DNA of 41,822 bases, taken from Aestuariivirga sp. (GTDB lineage: Bacteria > Pseudomonadota > Alphaproteobacteria > Rhizobiales > Aestuariivirgaceae). Position 1 is the stretch's first letter. The number at the start of each line of letters is the position of its first letter. The stretch is taken from assembly GCF_020252395.1 (NCBI RefSeq), contig NZ_JADCDB010000037.1, forward strand, positions 1 through 41,822, read 5' to 3'. Shown one piece after another: positions 33,950-41,822 of this stretch. The position numbers and the translations under genes were made by a program. Below the pieces are notes generated by a model. The model had not been told where the DNA came from and made no database searches. It saw only the letters and a list, made by a program, of their open reading frames with translations.

Positions 33950-34034
33950 TGGTGCGGGCGGCGAGACTCGAACTCGCAAGCCTTGCGGCACTGGAACCTA
34001 AATCCAGCGTGTCTGCCAATTCCACCACGCCCGC
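33950..34034 (-). tRNA. tRNA-Leu (TAG)
   Basis: An 85-base class II tRNA on the minus strand. The acceptor stem is GCGGGCG with CGCCCGC, the anticodon stem-loop CTGGA-TTTAGGT-TCCAG (anticodon TAG), and a variable arm and T arm GAGTTCGAGTC are present. ACCA is encoded. It lies 60 bases before tig. Confidence 0.96.
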
Positions 34035-34331
34035 GCACGAGCAAAAGACCGGGCCGTTGCAATGGGCGCGGTCTATAGCAGAGGGCTGTCAGGGATGCCA
34101 GTGGGGAAAAAGGCCGGTTGCGGCCGTCCTGAACCCTTTTTCCGGCGACCTGTCACTGAACTTTCGTCCAGCAGCATTCCGAGGACGGGCCTGTTGCATG
34201 CTCCGTTGGCCGGGTTGAGCAAGAGGCTGGCTTGCAGAGCCGCAGAACACCTCAACATTAGATCGCCGCCTGACCCTATCAGCGGACAGAGACAAATGTC
34301 AGGCGAATACTGTTCTTGCGCAGAATTTCCA

Positions 34332-35273
34332 TTATCGCTCCATAGGAGCACCGAAAGCAATGGGGATATCCTTGACCGCTTTTCTTTCGGCATCGGAAAG
34401 ATAGCTTCCGCCGTCGAAGAGAAGTTCACGTGCGAGATAAGACGTGGCGAGCCTTCCAAAATTGGTCAGATGAACGACGCCGATGCGGTTTGAATCGTCG
34501 CCAATACGCCGCACAATGCCTTGAAACCTCTCGACGCCACCAAGATGGCAATTGAAATTGTGGAAGGAACTGAACTCCACGAAGCAGTCTCGCGAGTGGC
34601 AGACATAGTTGAGAGCGGTCTGCTCAGCCATGTGTGAATGAGCTGCATCCATTCGCGCCATTCTATCCTCGCCGGAAAACACCAACTCAATCTCGCGGCG
34701 CCAAGCCCGCCAAACGATGCTCGTCCTGGAGAGCGCGAACAGGCCGGAGTTCAATATGTTCTTTCCCCAATAAGAGCCTGCTACGGCGGATCCATATAAC
34801 GAAGTATACCAAGAATATGAATACTGGCGGAAAGTCTCCGCCTGCTCATCCGTCATGCCGTGAACCCAGGCGTCAGTGCGCGCAATGGCGATTTTCCCGG
34901 CGCCGCAGGAAGCCGCTGCAATGAAGGACCTCAAGGTTGCCGCATGCTGGAGCCACATGTCGGAATCGAACCAGACATATACATCATAGTCTGGTGCGAT
35001 AACTGGCAGGTAGGGCCGGCAGATTTGAGCGGCGATATATTCGATGCGGGTGTTCGGAATGTATCCCGGTATGTGCGCCGCGGGATCGAAAGCAACGATA
35101 TGGGCTCCGCGACTGACGAGCCATTCCCGCGAGCCGTCCGAGATGCCGCCATCGATAAACACAAGATCGAAGCCGATCGCAGCCTCCCTTTCGAGGCTCA
35201 GGACCAAACCCTTGGCCAAGGGAAAGAAGTTTTCGTCGCAGCCGAAGCAAGCGGCGATTCGGGAATGTGTCAT
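34332..35273 (-). CDS. Glycosyltransferase, GT-A fold, GT8-like
   Basis: A 313-residue protein that opens like GT8-type transferases (IAACFGCDENFFPLAKGLVLSL). It carries the metal-binding DxD in YVWFDSDMWLQ (Asp103, Asp105). The later NSGLFALSRTS and HLTNFGR stretches also fit this fold. It should move a sugar from a nucleotide donor, probably to a surface glycan; donor and acceptor cannot be told. It is the last of three glycan-type genes on the minus strand. Codon use is A/T-richer than in tig or nnr, suggesting transfer. The roughly 290 bases between it and tRNA-Leu hold no gene I can support. Confidence 0.75.
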   Translation of the reverse strand: MTHSRIAACFGCDENFFPLAKGLVLSLEREAAIGFDLVFIDGGISDGSREWLVSRGAHIVAFDPAAHIPGYIPNTRIEYIAAQICRPYLPVIAPDYDVYVWFDSDMWLQHAATLRSFIAAASCGAGKIAIARTDAWVHGMTDEQAETFRQYSYSWYTSLYGSAVAGSYWGKNILNSGLFALSRTSIVWRAWRREIELVFSGEDRMARMDAAHSHMAEQTALNYVCHSRDCFVEFSSFHNFNCHLGGVERFQGIVRRIGDDSNRIGVVHLTNFGRLATSYLARELLFDGGSYLSDAERKAVKDIPIAFGAPMER

Positions 35274-35294
35274 CTCACGCCGGCTCCACGAATA

Positions 35295-35840
35295 TCATAC
35301 TTGCATCCACCAGAATGAATCGACGACATGCAACTCCGCGCCGCGCTGCCGGGATATTCTGTCAACTTCGCGGATGACGTCTGGCCACTGGTCGGAATAG
35401 TCATGTCCACACAGAATTCCGCCATCTTTCAGCTGCTTAAGCCAATGCAACAGGTTGCTGGCAAGAATGGGATTTTGATGAATGGAATCTTCGAATACGA
35501 GATCGACGGGAAGTGCCCAACTCCCGAAGTCCCTGGGGCTGTAGCCCTCCAGCGGAACGATGTTCAGATGCGAGGATGTAAAGCGCAGGAATGCGTCCTT
35601 CGAGAAGAGGGGGCAATTTTCATTCTTCGCTTCGACCAGATCGACGATCCATTGCTCCCGGACCCACGGGTCAATACAGAAAAGCGTTGCATCGCGAGGT
35701 ATCGCGGCAGCGATAGCGTTGCTCGACAATCCATAGAGCGAGCCGATCTCCACGGCATATCCGCCCGGTCCGACACGCGTGCAAACCTTCCGGAGCTCGT
35801 CGAGCTCCGGGACCGTCATCTGGCCCGGGGTCTTCAGCAT
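35295..35840 (-). CDS. Class I SAM-dependent methyltransferase
   Basis: A 181-residue Rossmann-type methyltransferase of the kind found in glycan clusters. Motif I is YAVEIGSLYGLSS (28-40). An acidic LFCIDPW follows, then DLVFEDSIHQNP and DGGILCGHDYSDQWPDV, resembling the Methyltransf_24 group. The GHDY histidine-aspartate pair is often a metal site there. The substrate is unknown. It lies 21 bases upstream of the GT8-like gene and about 60 downstream of the GT2 gene, all in one direction, so a three-gene unit is likely. Confidence 0.75.
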   Translation of the reverse strand: MLKTPGQMTVPELDELRKVCTRVGPGGYAVEIGSLYGLSSNAIAAAIPRDATLFCIDPWVREQWIVDLVEAKNENCPLFSKDAFLRFTSSHLNIVPLEGYSPRDFGSWALPVDLVFEDSIHQNPILASNLLHWLKQLKDGGILCGHDYSDQWPDVIREVDRISRQRGAELHVVDSFWWMQV

Positions 35841-35899
35841 GGCGTGCGTATCTCTGTTGTCGCCTGAAGGTATTGTTGGTCTCTACGGCAGAGCATCGG

Positions 35900-36901
35900 C
35901 TATTTCACCCGCGCGTCTATGAAGTCGGCCAAGGGCATTATCAGTTTCTGGAACCAGCGTGGAAGGTTGTCCCAAATCGTCTCAAGTCTCCGCTTTACAA
36001 GGGAGGGGGTTTCAAACGCCGGAAAGAAATCGTCAGGCAGGATCGCCGCGAGCGCATCACGATTTTTCGCCACAAACCGATCCGCTTGATGATCGATTGC
36101 CTGCATAAGGCTTGAGGACTGTGCGACGCGAGGCCTTCTCCATGCTCCGGTCACGACCGATCCTATGAAATTATTGGACTTATGGACCCGATAATCGCCC
36201 AGCACATCATAGATCAGAAGCGTCCCCCCGATCGCGGACGACAGTTGAACGAGATAGTAATCTGCGCAAATGCGGATCGTATCCGTCTGCTCGGAGACGA
36301 TCATCGCCAGTATGTCCCTGCGGAACATGAATGAAGACGTGGCGGAGTATGGCCACCCGCGTCTCGCAGGTTGGCGATATTTGACGGCAAATGCTTCCAT
36401 GGGAGAAAAAGCAGGCATCTGGAGCATTGCTATATGGGGTATGTCCATGAGCGGAGGTTCGCCCGGTGTTATGTGGCCGAAAGCAAAGAATGTTCCCTCG
36501 AGAACCTGTCCGCCGTCATCCACGGTGCGCGTATTTGACGCCGTCATTGCCGCTCCCCGGGCAGAGTTGAGATGGACGGCAATATGCTTCTCGACAAAAG
36601 AGGGATCGAGCGCGTCGTCAGCATCGAGGAAGACGACGAAACGGCCATCGCTGTTTTCCAGGCCCGCCCTGAACGCCTTCATCTGTCCGGAATTCTGACC
36701 GAGCCTTATCGTTCGGAACTTCGGGTCATTCAGTCCGTCGACAATGGAACAGGCAATTTTGTACGAATCATCGGTGGAGCAGTCATCGACGATAACGCAT
36801 TCGATGTTAGAGTATGTCTGGGCGATGACCGAGCGTATCGCGTATTCGACATATCGGGCATAATTATAACAAGTGATTATGATTGTTACCTTGGGTAGCA
36901 A
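35900..36901 (-). CDS. Glycosyltransferase family 2
   Basis: A 333-residue GT2 enzyme. It starts VTIIITCYNYARYVEYAIRS, followed by VIVDDCSTDDS (nucleotide-binding Asp39/Asp40) and the metal-binding FLDADDALDP (Asp93 and Asp95). The C-terminal third lacks clear membrane helices, so it is probably a peripheral enzyme. The start appears to be TTG at 36901. There is no nearby ATG, and a good GGAGG stands eight bases upstream. It is the first gene of the glycan island. Visibly lower G+C than the flanks. Confidence 0.85.
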   Translation of the reverse strand: MLPKVTIIITCYNYARYVEYAIRSVIAQTYSNIECVIVDDCSTDDSYKIACSIVDGLNDPKFRTIRLGQNSGQMKAFRAGLENSDGRFVVFLDADDALDPSFVEKHIAVHLNSARGAAMTASNTRTVDDGGQVLEGTFFAFGHITPGEPPLMDIPHIAMLQMPAFSPMEAFAVKYRQPARRGWPYSATSSFMFRRDILAMIVSEQTDTIRICADYYLVQLSSAIGGTLLIYDVLGDYRVHKSNNFIGSVVTGAWRRPRVAQSSSLMQAIDHQADRFVAKNRDALAAILPDDFFPAFETPSLVKRRLETIWDNLPRWFQKLIMPLADFIDARVK

Positions 36902-36943
36902 GTCGAATCCCTCCGAAACCTTCCATTGAGAATTATTTACAAT

Positions 36944-37042
36944 TCAGACGCCTTGCAACATGCCTTTGGCAAGCTTGCCCAGCGGAAAATTGCATCCGAA
37001 GGCCAGCCCGGTGATGAGCAGCAGGACAAGCGGGCGGTTCAT
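36944..37042 (-). pseudogene. DMT/EamA-type transporter gene, 5' stump
   Basis: A 32-residue frame reads [20 protein letters not shown] then LGKLA, the typical first helix of a DMT-superfamily transporter, and then runs into unrelated bases and a stop. The ATG at 37042 overlaps the nnr stop as ATGA, so it was once the next gene of the nnr unit. The remaining roughly 260 codons are gone; low-G+C DNA of the glycan island begins at the break. I see no other piece of it on the far side of the island. Confidence 0.6.
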
Positions 37043-38457
37043 AGGCTCTCGAGCAGCGTCTCGGCGGTGAGCCCCCGGGGGCCGTGGCGTCTGGCAGCCT
37101 CCCCATGCAGCCAGACGGCCGCACAGGCCGCCTCGAAGCCCGCCATGCCCTGCGCCAGCATGGCCGTCACGATCCCCGCCAGCACGTCGCCGGAGCCCGC
37201 CGTGGCAAGCCCTGGCGGCGCGTTGACATTCACCCGGGCGCGGCCATCGGGTGCGGCGATCACCGTGTCCGCCCCCTTCAGCACCACCACCGCGCCAGAG
37301 CGTTCCGCCGCCTTACGCGCAAGTTCAATCCTTGAATTATATGAAGCGTCTAGTCCATTAAATATACGCGCAAATTCTCCTTCGTGCGGGGTCATCACCA
37401 CGGGCCGCCCCGGAACCATTTCGATGAGCCGGAACAGCCGCCCGGTCTCCTCCGCGAAGGAGGTCAGCGCATCGGCGTCGAGCACCGCCGCCGCCCCGCT
37501 CAGCAGCACTGTTTCAACCAGGTCGCGCGTGCCGGCCCCCACCCCCGCGGCCGGCCCGATGCACACGGCATTCTTGCGCTTGTCCGCCAGCAGGGCGGAA
37601 AGATCCATGCCGGACAGCATGATGGCAGTCACGTGCGAGGCATGCACGGCAAGCGCTTCGGGTCCGCCGGAGATGGTCACCAGCCCCGCCCCGCTCCGCA
37701 GCGCCGCCTCCGCCGCCAGCCGCGAGGCCCCTGTGTGGAGCGGCCCGCCGGACACCACCACGGCATGGCCGCGGCCATACTTGTGGCCGCCCGGCGCCGG
37801 TTGCGGGAGGCGGATTCCGCAATTGATGGAAGCCCTTGGGCGGATCTCCTGCAAGACGGAGCGAGGTATGCCGATGTCCGCCAGCGCCACCGCGCCGCAC
37901 AGTTCCCGGCCCGGCAGCAGCACATGGCCGGGCTTCTTGCGGAAGAAGGTGACGGTCACCTCGGCCCGCACGCTCGCCCCGCGCGGCTGGCCGGTCAGCC
38001 CGTCGAGGCCCGACGGCACGTCCACCGCCACCACCGGGCAGCCCGCCCGGTTGATCGCGCCCGCCAGCGCCTCCGGAAAATCCTTGGACAGCCCCGCCCC
38101 GAACAGCGCATCGACGATCAGCCCCGCGCCGATCATGTCGCCCACCGCCTCCACCGGCCCTTCCCAGCGGGCCGCCATGGCTGCGGCGTCGCCCTTCAGC
38201 GCCGCGCGCTCGCCCAGCAGCGCCAGCCGCACCGGCCAGCCCCAGGCCTTCAGGTAACGCGCCACCACGAAGCCGTCGCCGCCATTGTTGCCAGGCCCGC
38301 AGAGGACCAGCACCGGCCGCGCGCCGTAGCGCCGCACGATCTCGTCCGCCACCACCCGCCCCGCCGTCTCCATTAGGGCGAGCGGCGGCACGCCGGCCGC
38401 TGCCGCCAGCGCATCGGCACGGTACATCTCTTCCGGGGTGAGAAGTTCATGGGTCAT
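37039..38457 (-). CDS. nnr: Bifunctional NAD(P)H-hydrate epimerase / ADP-dependent dehydratase
   Basis: A 472-residue metabolite-repair enzyme. The N-terminal epimerase domain (YjeF_N, about 1-210) has [17 protein letters not shown] near 53-69. The C-terminal kinase-like domain (about 220-470) has [13 protein letters not shown] and the ATP-site [13 protein letters not shown]. It interconverts R and S hydrates of NAD(P)H and dehydrates the S form using ADP. The ATG at 38457 gives the normal start. Inside the C-terminal domain, bases about 37320-37382 use A/T-rich codons although the protein sequence stays conserved. It overlaps the transporter stump by four bases. Confidence 0.93.
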   Translation of the reverse strand: MTHELLTPEEMYRADALAAAAGVPPLALMETAGRVVADEIVRRYGARPVLVLCGPGNNGGDGFVVARYLKAWGWPVRLALLGERAALKGDAAAMAARWEGPVEAVGDMIGAGLIVDALFGAGLSKDFPEALAGAINRAGCPVVAVDVPSGLDGLTGQPRGASVRAEVTVTFFRKKPGHVLLPGRELCGAVALADIGIPRSVLQEIRPRASINCGIRLPQPAPGGHKYGRGHAVVVSGGPLHTGASRLAAEAALRSGAGLVTISGGPEALAVHASHVTAIMLSGMDLSALLADKRKNAVCIGPAAGVGAGTRDLVETVLLSGAAAVLDADALTSFAEETGRLFRLIEMVPGRPVVMTPHEGEFARIFNGLDASYNSRIELARKAAERSGAVVVLKGADTVIAAPDGRARVNVNAPPGLATAGSGDVLAGIVTAMLAQGMAGFEAACAAVWLHGEAARRHGPRGLTAETLLESL

Positions 38458-38584
38458 GAGGCGAGGCTAATGCCTTTTGTCCCCAATGGGAATTACCCCT
38501 TCCACCGGCCCCCGCCACACCCCCTCATGCCATCATCCCGGCGCGGACCAGGAAAGATGTTTCCTCATGACGGCCACGCCAAAG

Positions 38585-39074
<490 letters not shown>

Positions 39075-39118
39075 CCCGTCCGCAACAAGAAACCAGCACA
39101 GACCAGAGGAAGATCATC

Positions 39119-40537
39119 ATGAGCAAGCCCACGGACGTTTCCGGCGTCCTCGCACTGATCAAGGACAAGGACGTCAAGTACGTCGACCTGCGCTTCACCG
39201 ACCCGCGCGGCAAGATGCAGCACCTCACCATGGACGTCAGCCAGATGCACGAGGATGCCTGGGCCGAGGGCCTGATGTTCGACGGCTCCTCGATCGCCGG
39301 CTGGAAGGCCATCAACGAGTCCGACATGGTGCTGATGCCCGACCCGTCCTCCGCGCATCTCGATCCCTTCTATGCCCAGACCACGCTCTCGGTGTTCTGC
39401 GACATTCTGGAGCCCGGCACGGGCGAAGGCTATGCGCGCGACCCGCGCATGATCGCCAAGCGCACCGAGGCCTATCTCAAGTCGACCGGCATCGGCGACA
39501 CGGTGTTCGTCGGGCCCGAGGCGGAATTCTTCATCTTCGACGACGTGAAGTTCGCCGTCACCCCCTACAACACCGGCTTCAAGCTGGACTCGGTCGAGCT
39601 GCCGTCCAACTCCGACCGCGACTACGACACCGGCAACATGGGCCACCGCATGCGCACCAAGGGCGGCTACTTCCCGGTGAACCCGATGGACTCGGCGCAG
39701 GACATGCGCTCCGAAATGCTGTCCACCATGGGCGAGATGGGTTTGATCGTCGAGAAGCACCACCACGAAGTCGCCTCCTCGCAGCATGAGCTGGGCACCC
39801 GCTTCCAGCCGCTGGTCACCGCCGCGGACCACATGCAGATCTACAAATATGTGATCCACAATGTGGCGCACGCCTATGGCAAGACGGCGACCTTCATGCC
39901 GAAGCCCATCTTCGGCGACAACGGTTCGGGCATGCACTGCCACTTCTCGATCTGGAAGGACGGCAAGACCCAGATGTCCGGCAACCAATATGCCGACCTC
40001 TCGGAAACCTGCCTCTACTTCATCGGCGGTGTCATCAAGCACGCGAAGGCGCTGAACGCCTTCACCAACCCGTCGACCAACTCCTACAAGCGCCTGGTGC
40101 CGGGCTATGAGGCCCCGGTGCTGCTCGCCTATTCCTCGCGCAACCGCTCGGCCTCTTGCCGCATTCCCTTCACGGCGAACCCCAAGGCCAAGCGCGTCGA
40201 AGTCCGCTTCCCCGACCCGACCGCCAACCCCTATCTCTGCTTCTCGGCCATCGTCATGGCGGGCCTCGACGGCATCGTGAACAAGCTCCACCCCGGCCCC
40301 GCCATGGACAAGAACCTCTACGACCTGCCGCCCGCCGAACTCGCCAAGGTCCCCACCGTCTGCGGTTCGCTGCAGGAGGCGATCGATTCGCTTTCAGCCG
40401 ACCACGAGTTCCTGCTCAAGGGCGGCGTGTTCTCCAAGGACCAGATCGAGAGCTATCTCGAACTGAAGCAGGAGGAACAAGACCGCTACCGGATGACGCC
40501 GCACCCGGTCGAGTTCGACATGTATTACAGCTGCTGA
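39119..40537 (+). CDS. glnA: Type I glutamine synthetase
   Basis: A 472-residue GSI enzyme that makes glutamine from glutamate, ammonia and ATP, the main entry of ammonia into metabolism. Motifs in order: [11 protein letters not shown] (beta-grasp), [10 protein letters not shown] (metal ligands), [12 protein letters not shown] (ATP site) and [10 protein letters not shown] (glutamate site). The adenylylation site is KNLYDLPP with Tyr401, so activity is switched by GlnE under P-II control. GAGGAAG lies before the ATG. It shares the glnB promoter and ends at a strong terminator. Confidence 0.98.
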   Translation: MSKPTDVSGVLALIKDKDVKYVDLRFTDPRGKMQHLTMDVSQMHEDAWAEGLMFDGSSIAGWKAINESDMVLMPDPSSAHLDPFYAQTTLSVFCDILEPGTGEGYARDPRMIAKRTEAYLKSTGIGDTVFVGPEAEFFIFDDVKFAVTPYNTGFKLDSVELPSNSDRDYDTGNMGHRMRTKGGYFPVNPMDSAQDMRSEMLSTMGEMGLIVEKHHHEVASSQHELGTRFQPLVTAADHMQIYKYVIHNVAHAYGKTATFMPKPIFGDNGSGMHCHFSIWKDGKTQMSGNQYADLSETCLYFIGGVIKHAKALNAFTNPSTNSYKRLVPGYEAPVLLAYSSRNRSASCRIPFTANPKAKRVEVRFPDPTANPYLCFSAIVMAGLDGIVNKLHPGPAMDKNLYDLPPAELAKVPTVCGSLQEAIDSLSADHEFLLKGGVFSKDQIESYLELKQEEQDRYRMTPHPVEFDMYYSC

Positions 40538-40565
40538 GCCGATCCCTCGGGACGCGACAGAAAGA

Positions 40566-40592
40566 GCCCCGGCCGGGAGGCCGGGGCGTTTG
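40566..40592 (+). terminator. glnBA terminator
   Basis: GCCCCGGCC and GGCCGGGGC form a perfect 9-bp stem with a GGGA loop, followed by GTTTGCC, 28 bases after the glnA stop. The T-run is short but the stem is strong. Confidence 0.65.
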
Positions 40593-40667
40593 CCGTGCTT
40601 GACCCCATGGCTCGCCACCGGCTGGCGCTTGTGGTAGCGGGCGGCCAGGCGCTAATCCGATGCCACC

Positions 40668-41588
40668 ATGCCTTCCGCTCACCCGCTTCACCTGCGCTCC
40701 CCCGCCGCCGAGTTCCGTCTCGGCGTATTGCTGGTTGCAGGCTCCGCCATCACCTGGAGTTTCGGCGGCACCATTGCGCGCTTCATCCATGTCGCTGACC
40801 CATGGACGGTGGTGTTCTGGCGCGCTCTTTTCGCCTCCTCCTTCCTGCTGCTCTTCATGCTGTGGCGCGACGGGCCCAAAGCCACCGCCGCGATGTTCCG
40901 CAACATGGGGCTGCCGGGCCTTGGCGTGGCCGTCTGCTTCGGTGTCGCCTCGTCCTGCTTCGTGGTGGCGCTGCAGTATACGACCGTCGCCAACATCCTG
41001 CTCACCCAGGCGGCGGCACCGCTGTTTGCCGGGCTCTTGGCCTGGATGGTGTTCGGCGAGCGCATCAATGGCGCCACCTGGGCCGCCATCGCCGCGGTGA
41101 TCGGCGGCGTGGCCATCATGGTCTCGTCCTCGGTCTCGGGCGAGGTTTCGCCCCTGGGCGATGGGCTGGCGCTGGTCATCACCATCATGTTCTCAGCGGC
41201 GATCGTCATCACGCGCCATTACCCGGAGGTGCGGATGACGCCGGCCGTCTGCCTTGGCACCGCCATGGCCTGCGCGGCCGCCTTCTTCCTGTCGGGGCCG
41301 CTGGCCGTCAGCCTGCACGACCTTTGCTGGCTTTTCCTGTTCGGCGCGGTGAACCTTGGCGCGGGTCTTGCCATGTTCGTCACCGGCGCACGCCTCATCC
41401 CGGCGGCGCTCGCCGCGCTGGTGGGCACGCTGGAACCGGTGCTGGGACCGGTGTGGGTGTGGATTTTCCATGGCGAGGTGCCGTCGGCGCGCACCATTCT
41501 CGGCGGCGCCATCGTCTTCGCGGCCCTGTTCCTGCATATCCTCACCGACTGGCGGCGGCAGCGAAAGCAGAAGCGCACCAGCCCCTAG
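40668..41588 (+). CDS. EamA/DMT-superfamily transporter
   Basis: A 306-residue inner-membrane protein with ten hydrophobic helices in two five-helix EamA repeats. The first begins LLVAGSAITWSFGGTIARFI and ends near EFGER-like VFGERINGATWAAI; the second ends LVGTLEPVLGPVWVWIFHGE. The family exports amino acids or other metabolites; no substrate can be read from sequence. A basic tail (RRQRKQKR) follows the last helix. It lies alone after the glnBA terminator with a weak ribosome site. It is a separate gene from the truncated DMT stump at 36944-37042. Confidence 0.88.
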   Translation: MPSAHPLHLRSPAAEFRLGVLLVAGSAITWSFGGTIARFIHVADPWTVVFWRALFASSFLLLFMLWRDGPKATAAMFRNMGLPGLGVAVCFGVASSCFVVALQYTTVANILLTQAAAPLFAGLLAWMVFGERINGATWAAIAAVIGGVAIMVSSSVSGEVSPLGDGLALVITIMFSAAIVITRHYPEVRMTPAVCLGTAMACAAAFFLSGPLAVSLHDLCWLFLFGAVNLGAGLAMFVTGARLIPAALAALVGTLEPVLGPVWVWIFHGEVPSARTILGGAIVFAALFLHILTDWRRQRKQKRTSP

Positions 41589-41622
41589 AGCATTTTCACG
41601 CTTAGCGGAATCGCGGATTTTC
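41588..41622. repeat. Short dispersed-type element with GCATTTTC core
   Basis: GAGCATTTTCACG and a trailing GATTTTC bracket a partly symmetric centre. The GCATTTTC core also appears on the minus strand at about 30624-30631 beside the palindrome upstream of clpP. Such GCATTTTC-containing intergenic elements are frequent in this order by my recollection; copy number is unverified. Confidence 0.3.
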
Positions 41623-41686
41623 TTAGGGCCTGTTTGGTGATTCAGTGTTCATGTTGATTCGGCATGGAGACCTGCGATGGGAGTGT

Positions 41687-41798
41687 CGATAGCTAATTAA
41701 CTTGTCCGGTTTTGGTAGCACATCAAATGTCCGCTTCTTGTCTTTTGTTCTCCTGTGGGACTGTGGGCAAGGCGGAGCCTTGTCCACATTTCCACAGG
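41687..41798. mobile_element. Possible insertion-sequence end (IS21-like) with large palindrome
   Basis: TGTCGATAGCTAATTAAC is followed by two related blocks, TTGTCCGGTTTT and ATGTCCGCTTCT, like the repeated end motifs of IS21-type elements. Then comes a 47-base imperfect palindrome (41752-41798): outer arms CCTGTGG/CCACAGG, inner arms GTGGGCAAGGC/GCCTTGTCCAC. Base composition is unlike the genes to the left. No gene is visible before the window ends; an IS gene would begin beyond it. Confidence 0.35.
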
Positions 41799-41822
41799 TG
41801 TTGCGGCTGAGCGGATTTAAGC

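Noticed and set aside
34073-34459. Minus-strand frame overlapping the end of the GT8-like gene, 128 codons
   Set aside because: No family likeness, atypical composition, and mostly covers intergenic DNA plus the antisense-frame end of a better-supported gene.

Overview
The window is GC-rich chromosomal DNA from an alphaproteobacterium, most likely of the Hyphomicrobiales (Rhizobiales). The evidence is gene order: tig, clpP, clpX, lon, tRNA-Val, tRNA-Asp and nuoA-N followed by birA and rnj is the arrangement I know from that order. NuoI, GlnB, GlnA and ClpX also read as typical of that group. Species cannot be fixed from the sequence alone.

Layout. 1-698 holds two broken IS256-type transposase remnants on opposite strands. 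797-20346 (minus strand) is one long energy/housekeeping block read from nuoA: complex I genes nuoABCDEF, a DUF3291 gene, nuoGHIJKLMN, then birA, rnj (RNase J) and parC. Many junctions overlap by 1-4 bases (GTGA, ATGA, TTGA, TGATG), so translation is probably coupled. A tRNA-Asp and then a tRNA-Val bracket a small accessory segment (20811-25227) with a Rid-family protein, an Rsm22-like methyltransferase, a MipA/OmpV outer-membrane protein, a DUF2721 membrane protein and a DUF2092 exported protein with a tiny exported partner. 25646-33889 (minus) is the protein quality-control cluster lon, clpX, clpP, tig. It is split between clpP and tig by a complete IS256-family element inside about 1.7 kb of extra DNA flanked by a 24-bp direct repeat. 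A tRNA-Leu lies just upstream of tig.

34332-36901 is a small A/T-richer island with two glycosyltransferases and a SAM-dependent methyltransferase, probably for surface glycan synthesis. Its right edge cuts off a DMT-type transporter gene after about 25 codons. That stump is translationally overlapped with nnr, the NAD(P)H-hydrate repair gene. 38585-40592 is the nitrogen-control operon glnB-glnA, with a near-consensus sigma-54 promoter, two NtrC-like sites and a strong terminator. An EamA transporter follows. The last 230 bases contain what looks like the edge of another insertion sequence.

I found no CRISPR array, phage module, toxin-antitoxin pair or defence system, and nothing that clearly amounts to a wholly new system. 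The items most worth a second look are the DUF3291 gene inside the complex I operon, the histidine-rich loop in NuoL, the strong palindromes and direct repeat upstream of clpP, the orphan terminator where a HU gene is normally found, and the sharp island boundary in the transporter stump.
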